The notes under the pieces were generated by a model. That model was not told the origin of the DNA. It did no database searches and saw nothing but the letters and a program-made list of their open reading frames with translations. From Rhizobium sp. WYCCWR10014 (GTDB lineage Bacteria; Pseudomonadota; Alphaproteobacteria; Rhizobiales; Rhizobiaceae), in contig NZ_LXFU01000030.1 of assembly GCF_001657485.1 (NCBI RefSeq), forward strand, positions 186,001 to 250,000: a stretch of DNA of 64,000 bases. Direction: 5' to 3'. Of the stretch, positions 26,473 through 34,497 are shown one piece after another. The position numbers were made by a program, and so were the translations under genes. Each line of letters begins with the position of its first letter. Within the stretch, counting starts at the first letter, position 1.

Positions 26473-27779
26473 TAGTAGGAACCCTGGGCCTTGGTTTCGA
26501 TGGAGCCAAGAACCGTGTCGATATTGGCCTCAGACGGATCCTGCAGGAATTTCTGCAACTGAACGCGATATTCGTCGACGAGATCGCCAGGTAACAGGTC
26601 GCCCAGCACGAATTGCAACTTCGAACTGGCGACCGCGGCCGTTGCCGTCTTCTGCGCCGCTCCATAAAGAGCGCTGTCGACCTGGCTGCTCGGCGATGCA
26701 TAGCCGTTCTTGACAAGCAGATTGGCAGCCTCCGCACTTGTCCAGTAGTCGAGGAAAGCGTCCGCCGCCTTCGGATTGGCGCCGTTGCTCGTCACCAGGA
26801 ACTCTTTGGCATCGACGCTCGATGTGTCGTCGTGGCCCATGCCAAGCGATGGGAATTGGAAAAGGTCGTAATCGGTGCCCTCGACGAGCTTGTAGTCATT
26901 CTTGGCGCGGTTGTTCATCCACATGCCGATCAGAAGATAGTTCTTCGCATTGGCCTGGAAAATCTGATCGGCCTCGCCGTCCCAGTCATTGGCGAGCATT
27001 GTATTGGTCGCGCCGCAGCAGCCTGCCGACAGCATCTCGGCATATTTGCTGAGCGCCGTCTTCACCGCCGGATCCGTCCACGGAATTTCGTGAGCCGCAA
27101 GCTTTGCAGCCGTCTCGACGCCTGCGGTTCTCAGAAGCAGGTTTTCAAACCATTCGGCATGCGCCCAGTATTTGCCGGGAATTGCAACCGGCGCCGCATA
27201 ACCTGCCTTGGTCAGCTTGCTAAACGTCGACAGGAACTCATCCCACGTCTTCGGCGGCGCCGTGATCCCCGCCTTGGCCAGATGCTCCTTCTTGTACCAG
27301 ATGCCGGAACGGTCGCCGAATGTGTAGGTCAGCCCGTAGGCCGCACCATCGATCGAACCCAGATCCTTCCACGACTGACTGATGAGCTTGTCCCAGCCGA
27401 AGCTCTTCCACTGATCGTCGATCGGCCGCAGCATGCCGGCATCCGACAGTTCCTTGCGAAAGGCGGGCCAGGTGTTGATCAGAACGTCGACCACTTCACC
27501 TCCCAGCAGCGCGGTACGGATGCCGCCACGCATATCGCCCTGCCCGGTGATGTTGACCTCGCGGATCCTCACGTTGGGATATTTCTTCAGAAACCCGTTC
27601 TGAATCGTCTTCATCATCTCAGCCTCGGAACCACCGATCCAGTTGAGAACGACAAGCTCGCCACTCACGGCATCCTGCGCCCGGGTGCGGCCGGCCAACG
27701 CCGCCAATGCGACACTTCCTGCCCCGGCGAGCAGAGTGCGGCGATGGATTTGAGGCATAAATCTGCTGCTGCTGGTCAT
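26472..27779 (-). CDS. ABC importer solute-binding protein (family 1) of the glycosidase operon
   Basis: This 435-residue protein has a leader with a twin-arginine-like motif (HRRTLLAGAGSVALAALAG, cleavage expected near TRAQD) and a mature family 1 binding fold (GELVVLNWIGGSEAEMM). ATG 27779 follows GGGAGGACGTGAG. It is first in the operon of transporter, two glycosidases and LacI regulator. The cytoplasmic location of both glycosidases implies that this protein binds intact, probably fucosylated, oligosaccharides. The mature part has a CC pair (SAGCCGAT) that may form a disulfide. Confidence 0.9.
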   Translation of the reverse strand: MTSSSRFMPQIHRRTLLAGAGSVALAALAGRTRAQDAVSGELVVLNWIGGSEAEMMKTIQNGFLKKYPNVRIREVNITGQGDMRGGIRTALLGGEVVDVLINTWPAFRKELSDAGMLRPIDDQWKSFGWDKLISQSWKDLGSIDGAAYGLTYTFGDRSGIWYKKEHLAKAGITAPPKTWDEFLSTFSKLTKAGYAAPVAIPGKYWAHAEWFENLLLRTAGVETAAKLAAHEIPWTDPAVKTALSKYAEMLSAGCCGATNTMLANDWDGEADQIFQANAKNYLLIGMWMNNRAKNDYKLVEGTDYDLFQFPSLGMGHDDTSSVDAKEFLVTSNGANPKAADAFLDYWTSAEAANLLVKNGYASPSSQVDSALYGAAQKTATAAVASSKLQFVLGDLLPGDLVDEYRVQLQKFLQDPSEANIDTVLGSIETKAQGSY

Positions 27780-27826
27780 CTCACGTCCTCCCAAACGATG
27801 ACTTCTGCCCTCCGGCATGCAATTTA

Positions 27827-27842
27827 ATTGAAACGTTATCAT
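27827..27842. promoter_or_regulatory. candidate LacI operator (ATTGAAACGTTATCAT)
   Basis: The element has the central AACGTT palindrome typical of LacI-family operators, with arms agreeing at 5 of 8 positions. It lies about 50 bp upstream of the first gene of the glycosidase/importer operon (start 27779), which encodes its own LacI regulator at 21464. Position and centre are good; arm symmetry is modest. Confidence 0.45.
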
Positions 27843-27882
27843 CTAATTTGTATGAGGCAAGTGCTTTCTGCCTTGCGTCGAA

Positions 27883-27909
27883 ATGGGGGGCGACACCTCC
27901 GCCCCCCAT
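27883..27909 (-). terminator. strong hairpin upstream of the glycosidase operon
   Basis: A perfect 10-bp stem (ATGGGGGGCG / CGCCCCCCAT) encloses a 7-nt loop. On the minus strand it is followed by TTTCG. It stands between the end of the upstream importer operon (28249) and the promoter of the next minus-strand operon (27779), so it may stop read-through. The rest of the gap, 27910-28216, holds no gene I can support. Confidence 0.5.
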
Positions 27910-28216
27910 GAGGACTTCGCCGCGATATCATCCCTGACAGGAAATCCCATATCCGCGCGGGAATGCGCCCCGTTGCCGCACCGGTCCCGGCGAACTCATA
28001 AATCGTCAAGAAGTGGTGCCAACATCGTAGGTCGGCACTTCGCTGGCAGTGGACGCCAAGTCGCGCTGCCCGCGATGCGACTTATGCCGATTAGCGTCAG
28101 GCGCTCATTAGGCAGACGCCAAAGATTCGATCGCGCCGCGGCGAGCGGCAGCCTTACAGAGCCAAAACCCACTTGGTTTTCAACCTACCATCTTTCGCAA
28201 ACGACGAGTGACTATT

Positions 28217-28240
28217 GCCGCGAGGTATCGAACCTACGGC
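28217..28240 (-). other. hairpin resembling a tRNA T-arm just after the ATPase stop
   Basis: On the minus strand, 9 nt after the stop at 28249, the sequence GCCGTAGGTTCGATACCTCG folds with an AGGT/ACCT stem around TCGAT and an outer GCCG/CGGC pairing. GGTTCGATACC is the classic tRNA T-arm consensus, but I cannot fold an anticodon or D arm around it. It may be a tRNA 3' remnant, for example from an old integration, or simply a terminator-like hairpin. Confidence 0.3.
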
Positions 28241-28248
28241 CCTCAAAT

Positions 28249-29346
28249 TCACAAGGGTTGACGGTTAGTCCTCGTTTCTATTCGATTCTGAGTTTCGGCA
28301 TCGAACAGGTTGATGCTTTGCGCATCGACGCTAAAGCGAACCTTATCGCTTCTCCGACCCTGGAAACGCACTTCGGCTCTTGCCACGATCGCGTGGCCGC
28401 CAACCATAGCGGTGACCATCGTGTCCGGACCAGTTGGCTCCACTACGTCTATCACTCCGTGGATTGCGGCATCATCGTTCTCGACGACCTTAAGCTCTTC
28501 CGGTCTTACCCCAAGGACGCAGTCCCGGGGTTTGACTGCGTTATCTGGGATACTGACAGGAACTATCACGCCACCGCTCTCAAACCGGGAACCGCCGTCA
28601 TCCGACATCAATTTGCCCCTGATGAAGTTCATCGCGGGAGATCCGATAAAGCCGGCGACGAACATGTTCGCAGGCCGTTCGTAGATGGTTCTGGGATCGG
28701 CAAGCTGCTGGACATAGCCACCTTTCATCACGGCAACTTTGGTCGCCAGCGTCATCGCCTCGATCTGATCGTGGGTCACGTAGACGATGGTCGTGCCGAG
28801 GCGTTCGTGCAGCCTCTTTATCTCGGTCCTCATCTCTACGCGCAACTTCGCATCCAGGTTTGAGAGCGGTTCGTCGAAGAGAAACAGGTCGGGACTCCGG
28901 ACAATTGCGCGCCCCATGGCAACGCGCTGCCTTTGGCCTCCTGAGAGATTTGCTGGAAGCCGATCCAGAAGATGTTCGATCTGCAACATCTCCGCGGCCT
29001 TTTGAATCTCCGCCCTGCGTTGTTGCTCCGGGACACCCCGCATCTCAAGGCCAAAACCGATGTTGCGAGCAACCGACATTGTCGGATAGAGCGCGTAAGA
29101 CTGGAAAACCATTGCAATATTCCGGTCCTTCGGCGGAAGCGCTGTGACCGATCGATCCCCGATCGCAATATCACCAGACGACGGCTCATCAAGTCCTGCA
29201 ATGATATTGAGCAAAGTCGACTTGCCGCATCCTGACGGTCCAAGGAGCACGAGAAAGCCACCATCCTCGAGGTCGACGTCTATTCCGTGCAGCACCTTGA
29301 GTGCGCCATATGACTTTTGAATATCCCTGATGGACAAGCTCGACAT
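28249..29346 (-). CDS. ABC importer ATP-binding subunit (MalK/UgpC type)
   Basis: This 365-residue ATPase has Walker [12 protein letters not shown]-loop VFQSYALYPTMSV, signature [15 protein letters not shown], Walker [13 protein letters not shown] and H-loop YVTHDQIEAMTLA. The C-terminal regulatory domain contains GVRPEELKVVE. ATG 29346 follows AGGAGACGATC and lies 9 bp after the permease stop. It is the last gene of the operon that begins with the binding protein at 32419. Confidence 0.93.
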   Translation of the reverse strand: MSSLSIRDIQKSYGALKVLHGIDVDLEDGGFLVLLGPSGCGKSTLLNIIAGLDEPSSGDIAIGDRSVTALPPKDRNIAMVFQSYALYPTMSVARNIGFGLEMRGVPEQQRRAEIQKAAEMLQIEHLLDRLPANLSGGQRQRVAMGRAIVRSPDLFLFDEPLSNLDAKLRVEMRTEIKRLHERLGTTIVYVTHDQIEAMTLATKVAVMKGGYVQQLADPRTIYERPANMFVAGFIGSPAMNFIRGKLMSDDGGSRFESGGVIVPVSIPDNAVKPRDCVLGVRPEELKVVENDDAAIHGVIDVVEPTGPDTMVTAMVGGHAIVARAEVRFQGRRSDKVRFSVDAQSINLFDAETQNRIETRTNRQPL

Positions 29347-29355
29347 GATCGTCTC

Positions 29356-30207
29356 CTAACCCTTGACCGCGCCTGCGGTGAGGCCCTGAACCATCGCTCG
29401 CTGGACGATCGCAAAGAGAATGACGACTGGCAGAATGCTCAGTATGCCGCCCGCAGCAAGAACGCCCCATGGCAATTGAAACTCGCCGACCATCAGTTGC
29501 AGACCGACCGGCCAGGTCCTCGACCCCTGTCCGGTCGTCAGCATCAGCGCGAAAATGAACTCGTTCCAGGCGGCGATCGCGATAAACACCGCGCTTGCAA
29601 CGAGCCCGTTGCGCGCCAGGGGCAAGACGATGCGCACCATGGCGCCCAATCTGGTGGACCCATCGATGCGGGCGGCGCTTTCCAGCTCTTTCGGGGCTGC
29701 GTCGAAGAAGCCTTTAAGCATCCAGACGAACAGCGGCAGCAGGAAGCTGGTATAGGCAAGGGCCAAGCCGAAGCGGCTGTCGACGAGGCCAACGGTCCGC
29801 ATCATCACAAAGAGCGGAATGATCACCATGACGGCCGGGAACATCCGTACCAGGAGGTAGCTGAGCATCAGTCGGTCGCGGCCCCTGAACGATAGCCGCG
29901 AGAATGCATAGGCTGCAAGCGTTCCAGTCAGGACGCAGATAGCCACCGTAATCGTCGTCACCACCAGGCTGTTTGTGATCAGCACCGGAAAATTCGACTG
30001 CGTCCAGATTGCGCGGTAGTTCTGAAAGGTGATTGTGCGAGGGATGTACTGCATCTGGGAGGTCACGATGTCGGCTTCATTTTTCAAGGACGTCAAAAAC
30101 ATCCAGACGATCGGTCCGAGGCAGAAAATCGCCATCGTGAAGAGTATGGCATAGGTCAGGATATCGGCCATGAGGCGGCGACCGCGACTAGTTTTCAACA
30201 TTGTCAT
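29356..30207 (-). CDS. ABC importer permease (MalG-type)
   Basis: This 283-residue permease has first membrane segment ILTYAILFTMAIFCLGPIVWM and EAA loop LESAARIDGSTRLGAMVRIV. I place the start at ATG 30207, which overlaps the upstream stop (ATGA); an ATG two codons later is also possible. The open frame continues upstream to 30636 but that part is antisense-like to the preceding permease and not a real extension. It pairs with the product of 30204. Confidence 0.9.
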   Translation of the reverse strand: MTMLKTSRGRRLMADILTYAILFTMAIFCLGPIVWMFLTSLKNEADIVTSQMQYIPRTITFQNYRAIWTQSNFPVLITNSLVVTTITVAICVLTGTLAAYAFSRLSFRGRDRLMLSYLLVRMFPAVMVIIPLFVMMRTVGLVDSRFGLALAYTSFLLPLFVWMLKGFFDAAPKELESAARIDGSTRLGAMVRIVLPLARNGLVASAVFIAIAAWNEFIFALMLTTGQGSRTWPVGLQLMVGEFQLPWGVLAAGGILSILPVVILFAIVQRAMVQGLTAGAVKG

Positions 30208-31181
30208 TCTTTCGAGATCCGCGTGAACCTGATGTAGAGCGTCGCGAACACCATGAGGATGGCGAACATGACGACCGAGAGCGCCCCGGCATACCCGAAG
30301 TTGAATTCGCGATAGGCGGTTTGGAAGGCGTAGAGCGACAGCACCTGTGTGGCGTTGCCCGGGCCCCCACCTGTCAGAACGAGCAGCAGATCGGGTGAGT
30401 TCACAAGGCTGATCACGCGCAGGATAACGGCCGCGGTGATCACCGTTTTCAGCATTGGCACGGTGATCAGCCGGAATTGCCGGACCGGCCCTGCGCCGTC
30501 GACTGCCGCGGCTTTGTAAAGATCCTCGGGGATGCCTTTGAGACCGGCCAGAAACAGCAGCGCGAAGAACGGAAACCCGTGCCACGCTTCGACCAGAATA
30601 GTCGCGGCCAAAGCTGTGGCCGGATCGGCGAACCATGCCTTGTAGGTGCTCAACACGCCGCTACGCACCAGCAGATCGTTGATGACACCCAGACGGGGAT
30701 CGAGCAAAAGCGCCCACATGTGTCCTGCGACAACGTTTGGCAAAAAGTAGGGAAGCAGGATCAAGACACCAAATAGCTTCGTGCCTGGAACATTGCGGTT
30801 CAGCGCGACCGCAGCAACGAAGCCAAGTGTTACTTCTATCGCGATGGCTGCGGTCACCCAGATCGCCGTGTTCTGCAACGATATCCAAAACACGCGATCC
30901 GACATCATGGCGACGTAGTGCTTTGCCCCGACCCAGCCGTTGAGGCCCGGTCGGGTGAGACGCATTTCACGTACGCTGATGACGAAGCCATAAAGGGTCG
31001 GATAGGCGACCACCAGCAAAAGCAGGAACAGGCTCGGAAACAGCAGGACGTAGACCCAGTAGCGTGTTTCGGACAGGTCGCCGAGACGGGTAAGTGGACC
31101 ACGGTGCAAGGCTTGCTTCATGTTTTCGCGGCGACTTGCCGTCCTCTCGCACGCGACGACTTCTCGTCGCGTCGGCTTCAC
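30204..31181 (-). CDS. ABC importer permease (MalF-type)
   Basis: This permease of up to 325 residues has first membrane segment YWVYVLLFPSLFLLLLVVAYP, the motif LTGGGPGNATQVLSLYAF and EAA loop YKAAAVDGAGPVRQFRLITV. The GTG at 31181 overlaps the stop of the binding-protein gene (TAGTG) and is kept on the basis of coupling. ATG 31121 would give a more usual 22-residue leader, but neither has a good Shine-Dalgarno sequence, so the N terminus is uncertain. Confidence 0.88.
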   Translation of the reverse strand: MKPTRREVVACERTASRRENMKQALHRGPLTRLGDLSETRYWVYVLLFPSLFLLLLVVAYPTLYGFVISVREMRLTRPGLNGWVGAKHYVAMMSDRVFWISLQNTAIWVTAAIAIEVTLGFVAAVALNRNVPGTKLFGVLILLPYFLPNVVAGHMWALLLDPRLGVINDLLVRSGVLSTYKAWFADPATALAATILVEAWHGFPFFALLFLAGLKGIPEDLYKAAAVDGAGPVRQFRLITVPMLKTVITAAVILRVISLVNSPDLLLVLTGGGPGNATQVLSLYAFQTAYREFNFGYAGALSVVMFAILMVFATLYIRFTRISKE

Positions 31182-32419
31182 TACCGGAGCGCGGCTTCCA
31201 GACCTTCGATCATACGGTCGACGGCCTGCTCAGGTGTGAGTTGACCTGTCAGAACGGATTGGAACGTTGGATTGACGACATTTTCCGACCAGCCCGCGGC
31301 GCCAACGAAACTGTTCGGCAAACGACCGAAGTCGAGCGTCTGCGAAGCGGCCTGGTAGATGGGATTGGACTTGATCCGCTCATCATCAAGTGCTGCCGTT
31401 GATGCCGGGAAATAACCTGTCGCTTCCAACAAGGCTATCGCCGCATCCTTTTCTCCCCAGAAGCTGATCCAGTCCCAGGCAGCATCGACATTGTCGTCCT
31501 TCATGATGCCGTTACCGGCATAGGCAACACGCGCAATATGTGCCTTCGGTCCCGCAGGCATTGGAGCGGTTGCGAACTGCTCTCCTGATTTCAAGGCGGC
31601 CGAAATTTCGATCAGCGATCCGGTATGGTGCCAGACCATCGCTGTCTGGCCGGTTCGGAACCCCTCCATGATCTGCCGATAGCTGTCGTTCGGCGCACTT
31701 GGAGGGACAACTTTCTCTTTCAGAAACAGACTTGAGTAGAAGGTGATCGCCTCTACCGCCGCACCCTTGTCGATGGCCGCCTGACCGTCCTTCACAATGG
31801 GCGAGCCGAAGGCTTCCATGACGTCGATGACGTATTTGAACGCCCCGGCGCCTCCGCGCATGCCGAACGCGTAGCGCCCCTTTGCCGGGTCGGTGAGCTT
31901 CCTGCAAGCGGCGACAAACTCGTCGAAATTCTTTGGGGGGCCTGAAAGGCCAGCTTCTTCGAAATAGTCTTTCCGGTAGTACATCCAGTCGACGAAAGCA
32001 TAGGCCGGAACCGCGTAAATCGCGCCGTCCTGAGACATGCCAGTCCACCGGTTCTCCGGCAGATTGGCTTTTCCCTTCCATCCTTTCACCCGTTCGGTGA
32101 TGTCGGTCAACGCTCCCATCGCCGTCAGATCGGCAAAACGTTCCGCGATAACCATTCCGGTATCTGGCCGCCCGCCGGCCACGACCGCCGACGAAACCTT
32201 GGCCATATATTCCGAATTCGGAATGCTCTCCTGGGTGACCGTGACGCCTGGATGAGACTTTCCAAACAGCTCGATGATTTTCACCAGGCCCGCCATTTCC
32301 GACTGGCTGGCGAAGTGATGCCAATAGTTGATCGCGGTGGCAGCACTTGCGGAGCGGACGCCGCTGGCAAGCGCTAGCGCTGCTGTCGCAACGAGGAATT
32401 CGCGTTTGGTAATCTGCAT
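31181..32419 (-). CDS. ABC importer solute-binding protein (family 1)
   Basis: This 412-residue periplasmic protein has the leader MQITKREFLVATAALALASG ending near ASA-AT, and a mature part starting AINYWHHFASQSEMAGLV. ATG 32419 follows GGGAGGATAAAGAG. It resembles the binding protein at 37342 in overall pattern (WYHF/WHHF start, VPPSAPNDSYRQIMEGFRTGQTAM versus IPPSAPNDGFQEIIAAFKTGKTAM), so the two systems are probably related. It is first in its operon, 107 bp from the GntR gene on the same strand. Confidence 0.9.
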   Translation of the reverse strand: MQITKREFLVATAALALASGVRSASAATAINYWHHFASQSEMAGLVKIIELFGKSHPGVTVTQESIPNSEYMAKVSSAVVAGGRPDTGMVIAERFADLTAMGALTDITERVKGWKGKANLPENRWTGMSQDGAIYAVPAYAFVDWMYYRKDYFEEAGLSGPPKNFDEFVAACRKLTDPAKGRYAFGMRGGAGAFKYVIDVMEAFGSPIVKDGQAAIDKGAAVEAITFYSSLFLKEKVVPPSAPNDSYRQIMEGFRTGQTAMVWHHTGSLIEISAALKSGEQFATAPMPAGPKAHIARVAYAGNGIMKDDNVDAAWDWISFWGEKDAAIALLEATGYFPASTAALDDERIKSNPIYQAASQTLDFGRLPNSFVGAAGWSENVVNPTFQSVLTGQLTPEQAVDRMIEGLEAALR

Positions 32420-32450
32420 CTCTTTATCCTCCCAGATATCAGAATAGCGA

Positions 32451-32464
32451 TCTGATCGATCAGT
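32451..32464. promoter_or_regulatory. operator-like palindrome TCTGATCGATCAGT upstream of importer operon
   Basis: The 12-bp perfect palindrome CTGATCGATCAG lies 32 bp upstream of the binding-protein start (32419). The same 14-mer with one base changed (TCTGATAGATCAGT) occurs at 33237-33250. The GntR regulator between them (32526-33221) is the obvious candidate binder. Confidence 0.6.
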
Positions 32465-32525
32465 GGGAGATAGCAGCCTTTTGCTTATACGGCAACAGCT
32501 GAGTTGACCGAGAGATATCCTGAGA

Positions 32526-33221
32526 TCAAGCCAGGCCGAGGTTGCGATTTATCGCCGCCTGGAAATGGGCTTGAAGCGCTTTCTCGGCCGCGTCGGCGTT
32601 TCTCGAAGAGCATGCTTCAAGGATTTCCAGATGCTCCTTCAGCGTTCGAATAAGCATGGGAGGCGTCACCTTGCGCTCCAATCGCAGCAAACGCAGATAG
32701 TTGTGCATGCGCCGGTATGCGGTGTCGATGAGCGGATTGCGCAAAGCCGCGATGATTTGACCGTGAAGATCGAGCTCGAGAAGATCCATTTCAGCGAGAT
32801 GGTCAGGCGTCAGACCATCCTTCTCCAGCTTCCGCAAAAGCCTAGAATGCCGGACTTCCAGCCTGTTCATCAAGTCCTCGTCGGCTTCCTCGGCAAACAC
32901 GCGAACGGCCGAGCGTTCAACGATCGAGCGGAACTGGTACGTCGAGCGCGTCAGCTCAAGGCCGGGCCGCACGAACTGGATGCCGGAGCGAGGATGGATG
33001 GTCAAAATGCCTTCGGCTTCGAGCATGCGCAACGCATCGCGAAGCGGCGCAACCGGAACGCTGACAATCTCGGACAGCTCGCTCTGGGAGATAAATGCGC
33101 CAACAGGGACCGTTCGCTCAAACAGGCTTTCGAGGATGCGATCATAGGCGAGATCGCTGAGCCGGGGGGCAGCCACCTCGGGGTCAGTTGCTTTCGCTTT
33201 GCGCACTTGCGATTTTTTCAT
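32526..33221 (-). CDS. GntR-family transcriptional regulator, FCD subfamily
   Basis: This 231-residue regulator has a winged helix at about residues 20-85 (ISQSELSEIVSVPVAPLRDALRMLEAEGIL) and an FCD domain with ligand candidates in LDLHGQIIAALRNPL and LKEHLEILEACSS. It lies between the importer operon it probably represses (start 32419) and the divergent enolase-superfamily gene (33282). Matching palindromes occur in both flanking promoters. Confidence 0.9.
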   Translation of the reverse strand: MKKSQVRKAKATDPEVAAPRLSDLAYDRILESLFERTVPVGAFISQSELSEIVSVPVAPLRDALRMLEAEGILTIHPRSGIQFVRPGLELTRSTYQFRSIVERSAVRVFAEEADEDLMNRLEVRHSRLLRKLEKDGLTPDHLAEMDLLELDLHGQIIAALRNPLIDTAYRRMHNYLRLLRLERKVTPPMLIRTLKEHLEILEACSSRNADAAEKALQAHFQAAINRNLGLA

Positions 33222-33236
33222 CCGTCCGATAATACC

Positions 33237-33250
33237 TCTGATAGATCAGT
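33237..33250. promoter_or_regulatory. operator-like palindrome TCTGATAGATCAGT between GntR and enolase-superfamily genes
   Basis: This site lies in the 60-bp divergent gap 33222-33281 and matches the site at 32451 at 13 of 14 positions. It would allow one GntR protein to control its own gene, the dehydratase/racemase gene and the importer operon. A further GATCAGA half-site follows at about 33265-33271. Confidence 0.6.
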
Positions 33251-33281
33251 CATCAATATAAAGCGATCAGAGAGCACGTTC

Positions 33282-34424
33282 ATGCCCCTATCCGAATTTC
33301 GTATAACCCGATTTCAGTTCGCCCGCGACAGAGTAATTGGTGACAGTCAAGTCCGCGCAGATGACGTCAACGTGGCCGCTCTTGAGCTTATTGGCGAAAC
33401 GGGAAACGTTGGGCTCGGCTTCATTCAAACGCTCTTTCATCCTCTCCCGGATCAGACGGAGATCGAAGCGGTGTTCAAGCACGAAGTCTGGCCGGCGATT
33501 GTTGGGCACGAAGCGATCGGGCTGGTCCATCGTGTCAGTCGCCCGCGAGGCGGCAATCAGCGCGCTTTCTCGCTGCCGTTTCACGAGGCCCTTCAGGTCG
33601 CATTGTGGGACCTTGCCGCCAAGGAAGCCGGTTTGCCCCTACACAAGCTGCTGGGAAGCCGACGTGACCGGGTCCGTGCTTACGCCAGCGGTCTTGATTT
33701 CCATCTAGGCGATGACGCTTTCTGCGCGCTGTTCTCGCACGCCGCCGGTCTTGGCTATGAGGCATTCAAGATCAAGGTTGGCCATCCTGACTTCAAGCGG
33801 GACATGCGCCGGCTCAACCTGCTCAAAGAGGTCGTCCCCGCTGGGTCGCAAATTATGATCGACCCAAACGAAGCCTGGAATTCCAAGGAGGCGCTGGTCA
33901 AGTTGACAGCGATCCGCAATGCGGGCCACGACCTGTTGTGGGTAGAGGATCCGATTCTTCGCCATGACTTTGAGGGCCTGCGTACGCTCCGTCACGCCGT
34001 GAACTGGACGCAGATCAACAGCGGCGAGTATCTCGACGCAAATGGAAAGCGTCTCCTGATGGAGAACTTCGGAACCGACCTGCTCAATGTTCATGGCCAG
34101 GTGACGGATGTCATGCGGATCGGCTGGCTCGCAGCTGAACTCGGCATCCCGGTCAGCCTCGGCAACACTTTCCTGGAAGTCGGCGTCCACATGGCTGTCG
34201 CACTTCCGGAGGTCGAGTGGCTCGAGTATTCATTCCAGAATTTCGATCATCTCGTAGAGCAGCCAATAGAAATCCGCGATGGTTTCGCCCATGCGCCGAC
34301 CCGCCCGGGACATGGCCTCGTTTTGAGCGAGGCAGCCCGGCAAGACTGGGCCCGTCCAAAGCGGCTGGATCGATCAGCCCTTGGACCGGCGCCTGTCAAT
34401 CCGAGACTTCCAACCCTCCCTTAA
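33282..34424 (+). CDS. enolase-superfamily enzyme (mandelate racemase-type) lacking the usual general-base His
   Basis: This 380-residue enzyme has a capping domain and barrel with Lys motif KIK at 163-165, and metal ligands Asp194 (MIDPNEAW), Glu222 (WVEDPI) and Glu249 (SGEYL). Asp276 (QVTDVMR) fits the dyad position, but the partner His is absent: the segment reads VSLGNTFLEVGVH, with Gly/Asn where His is expected. It may use only the Lys base, as epimerases or some dehydratases do. ATG 33282 has only a weak AGAG upstream, but the family N terminus starts here; the frame is open upstream through the antisense of the GntR gene. Confidence 0.85.
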   Translation: MPLSEFRITRFQFARDRVIGDSQVRADDVNVAALELIGETGNVGLGFIQTLFHPLPDQTEIEAVFKHEVWPAIVGHEAIGLVHRVSRPRGGNQRAFSLPFHEALQVALWDLAAKEAGLPLHKLLGSRRDRVRAYASGLDFHLGDDAFCALFSHAAGLGYEAFKIKVGHPDFKRDMRRLNLLKEVVPAGSQIMIDPNEAWNSKEALVKLTAIRNAGHDLLWVEDPILRHDFEGLRTLRHAVNWTQINSGEYLDANGKRLLMENFGTDLLNVHGQVTDVMRIGWLAAELGIPVSLGNTFLEVGVHMAVALPEVEWLEYSFQNFDHLVEQPIEIRDGFAHAPTRPGHGLVLSEAARQDWARPKRLDRSALGPAPVNPRLPTLP

Positions 34425-34497
34425 AGGTTGGCGGGCGCAGCGATGTCGCCTGCGTCTGCACAAGTGGGTCACATTCGACAAACGTCAGGCATTGCAG

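Noticed and set aside
27883-28863. A 326-codon open frame on the plus strand crossing the 27910-28216 gap
   Set aside because: Its second half is antisense to the ATPase gene at 28249, and its first half has no start signal or family pattern.
30208-30636. An N-terminal extension of the 29356 permease
   Set aside because: This open stretch lies within the upstream permease gene in another frame; the real start is the ATGA overlap at 30207.
32565-33281. A long N-terminal extension of the enolase-superfamily gene
   Set aside because: The frame is open upstream of 33282 but lies antisense to the GntR gene; the family N terminus begins at 33282.
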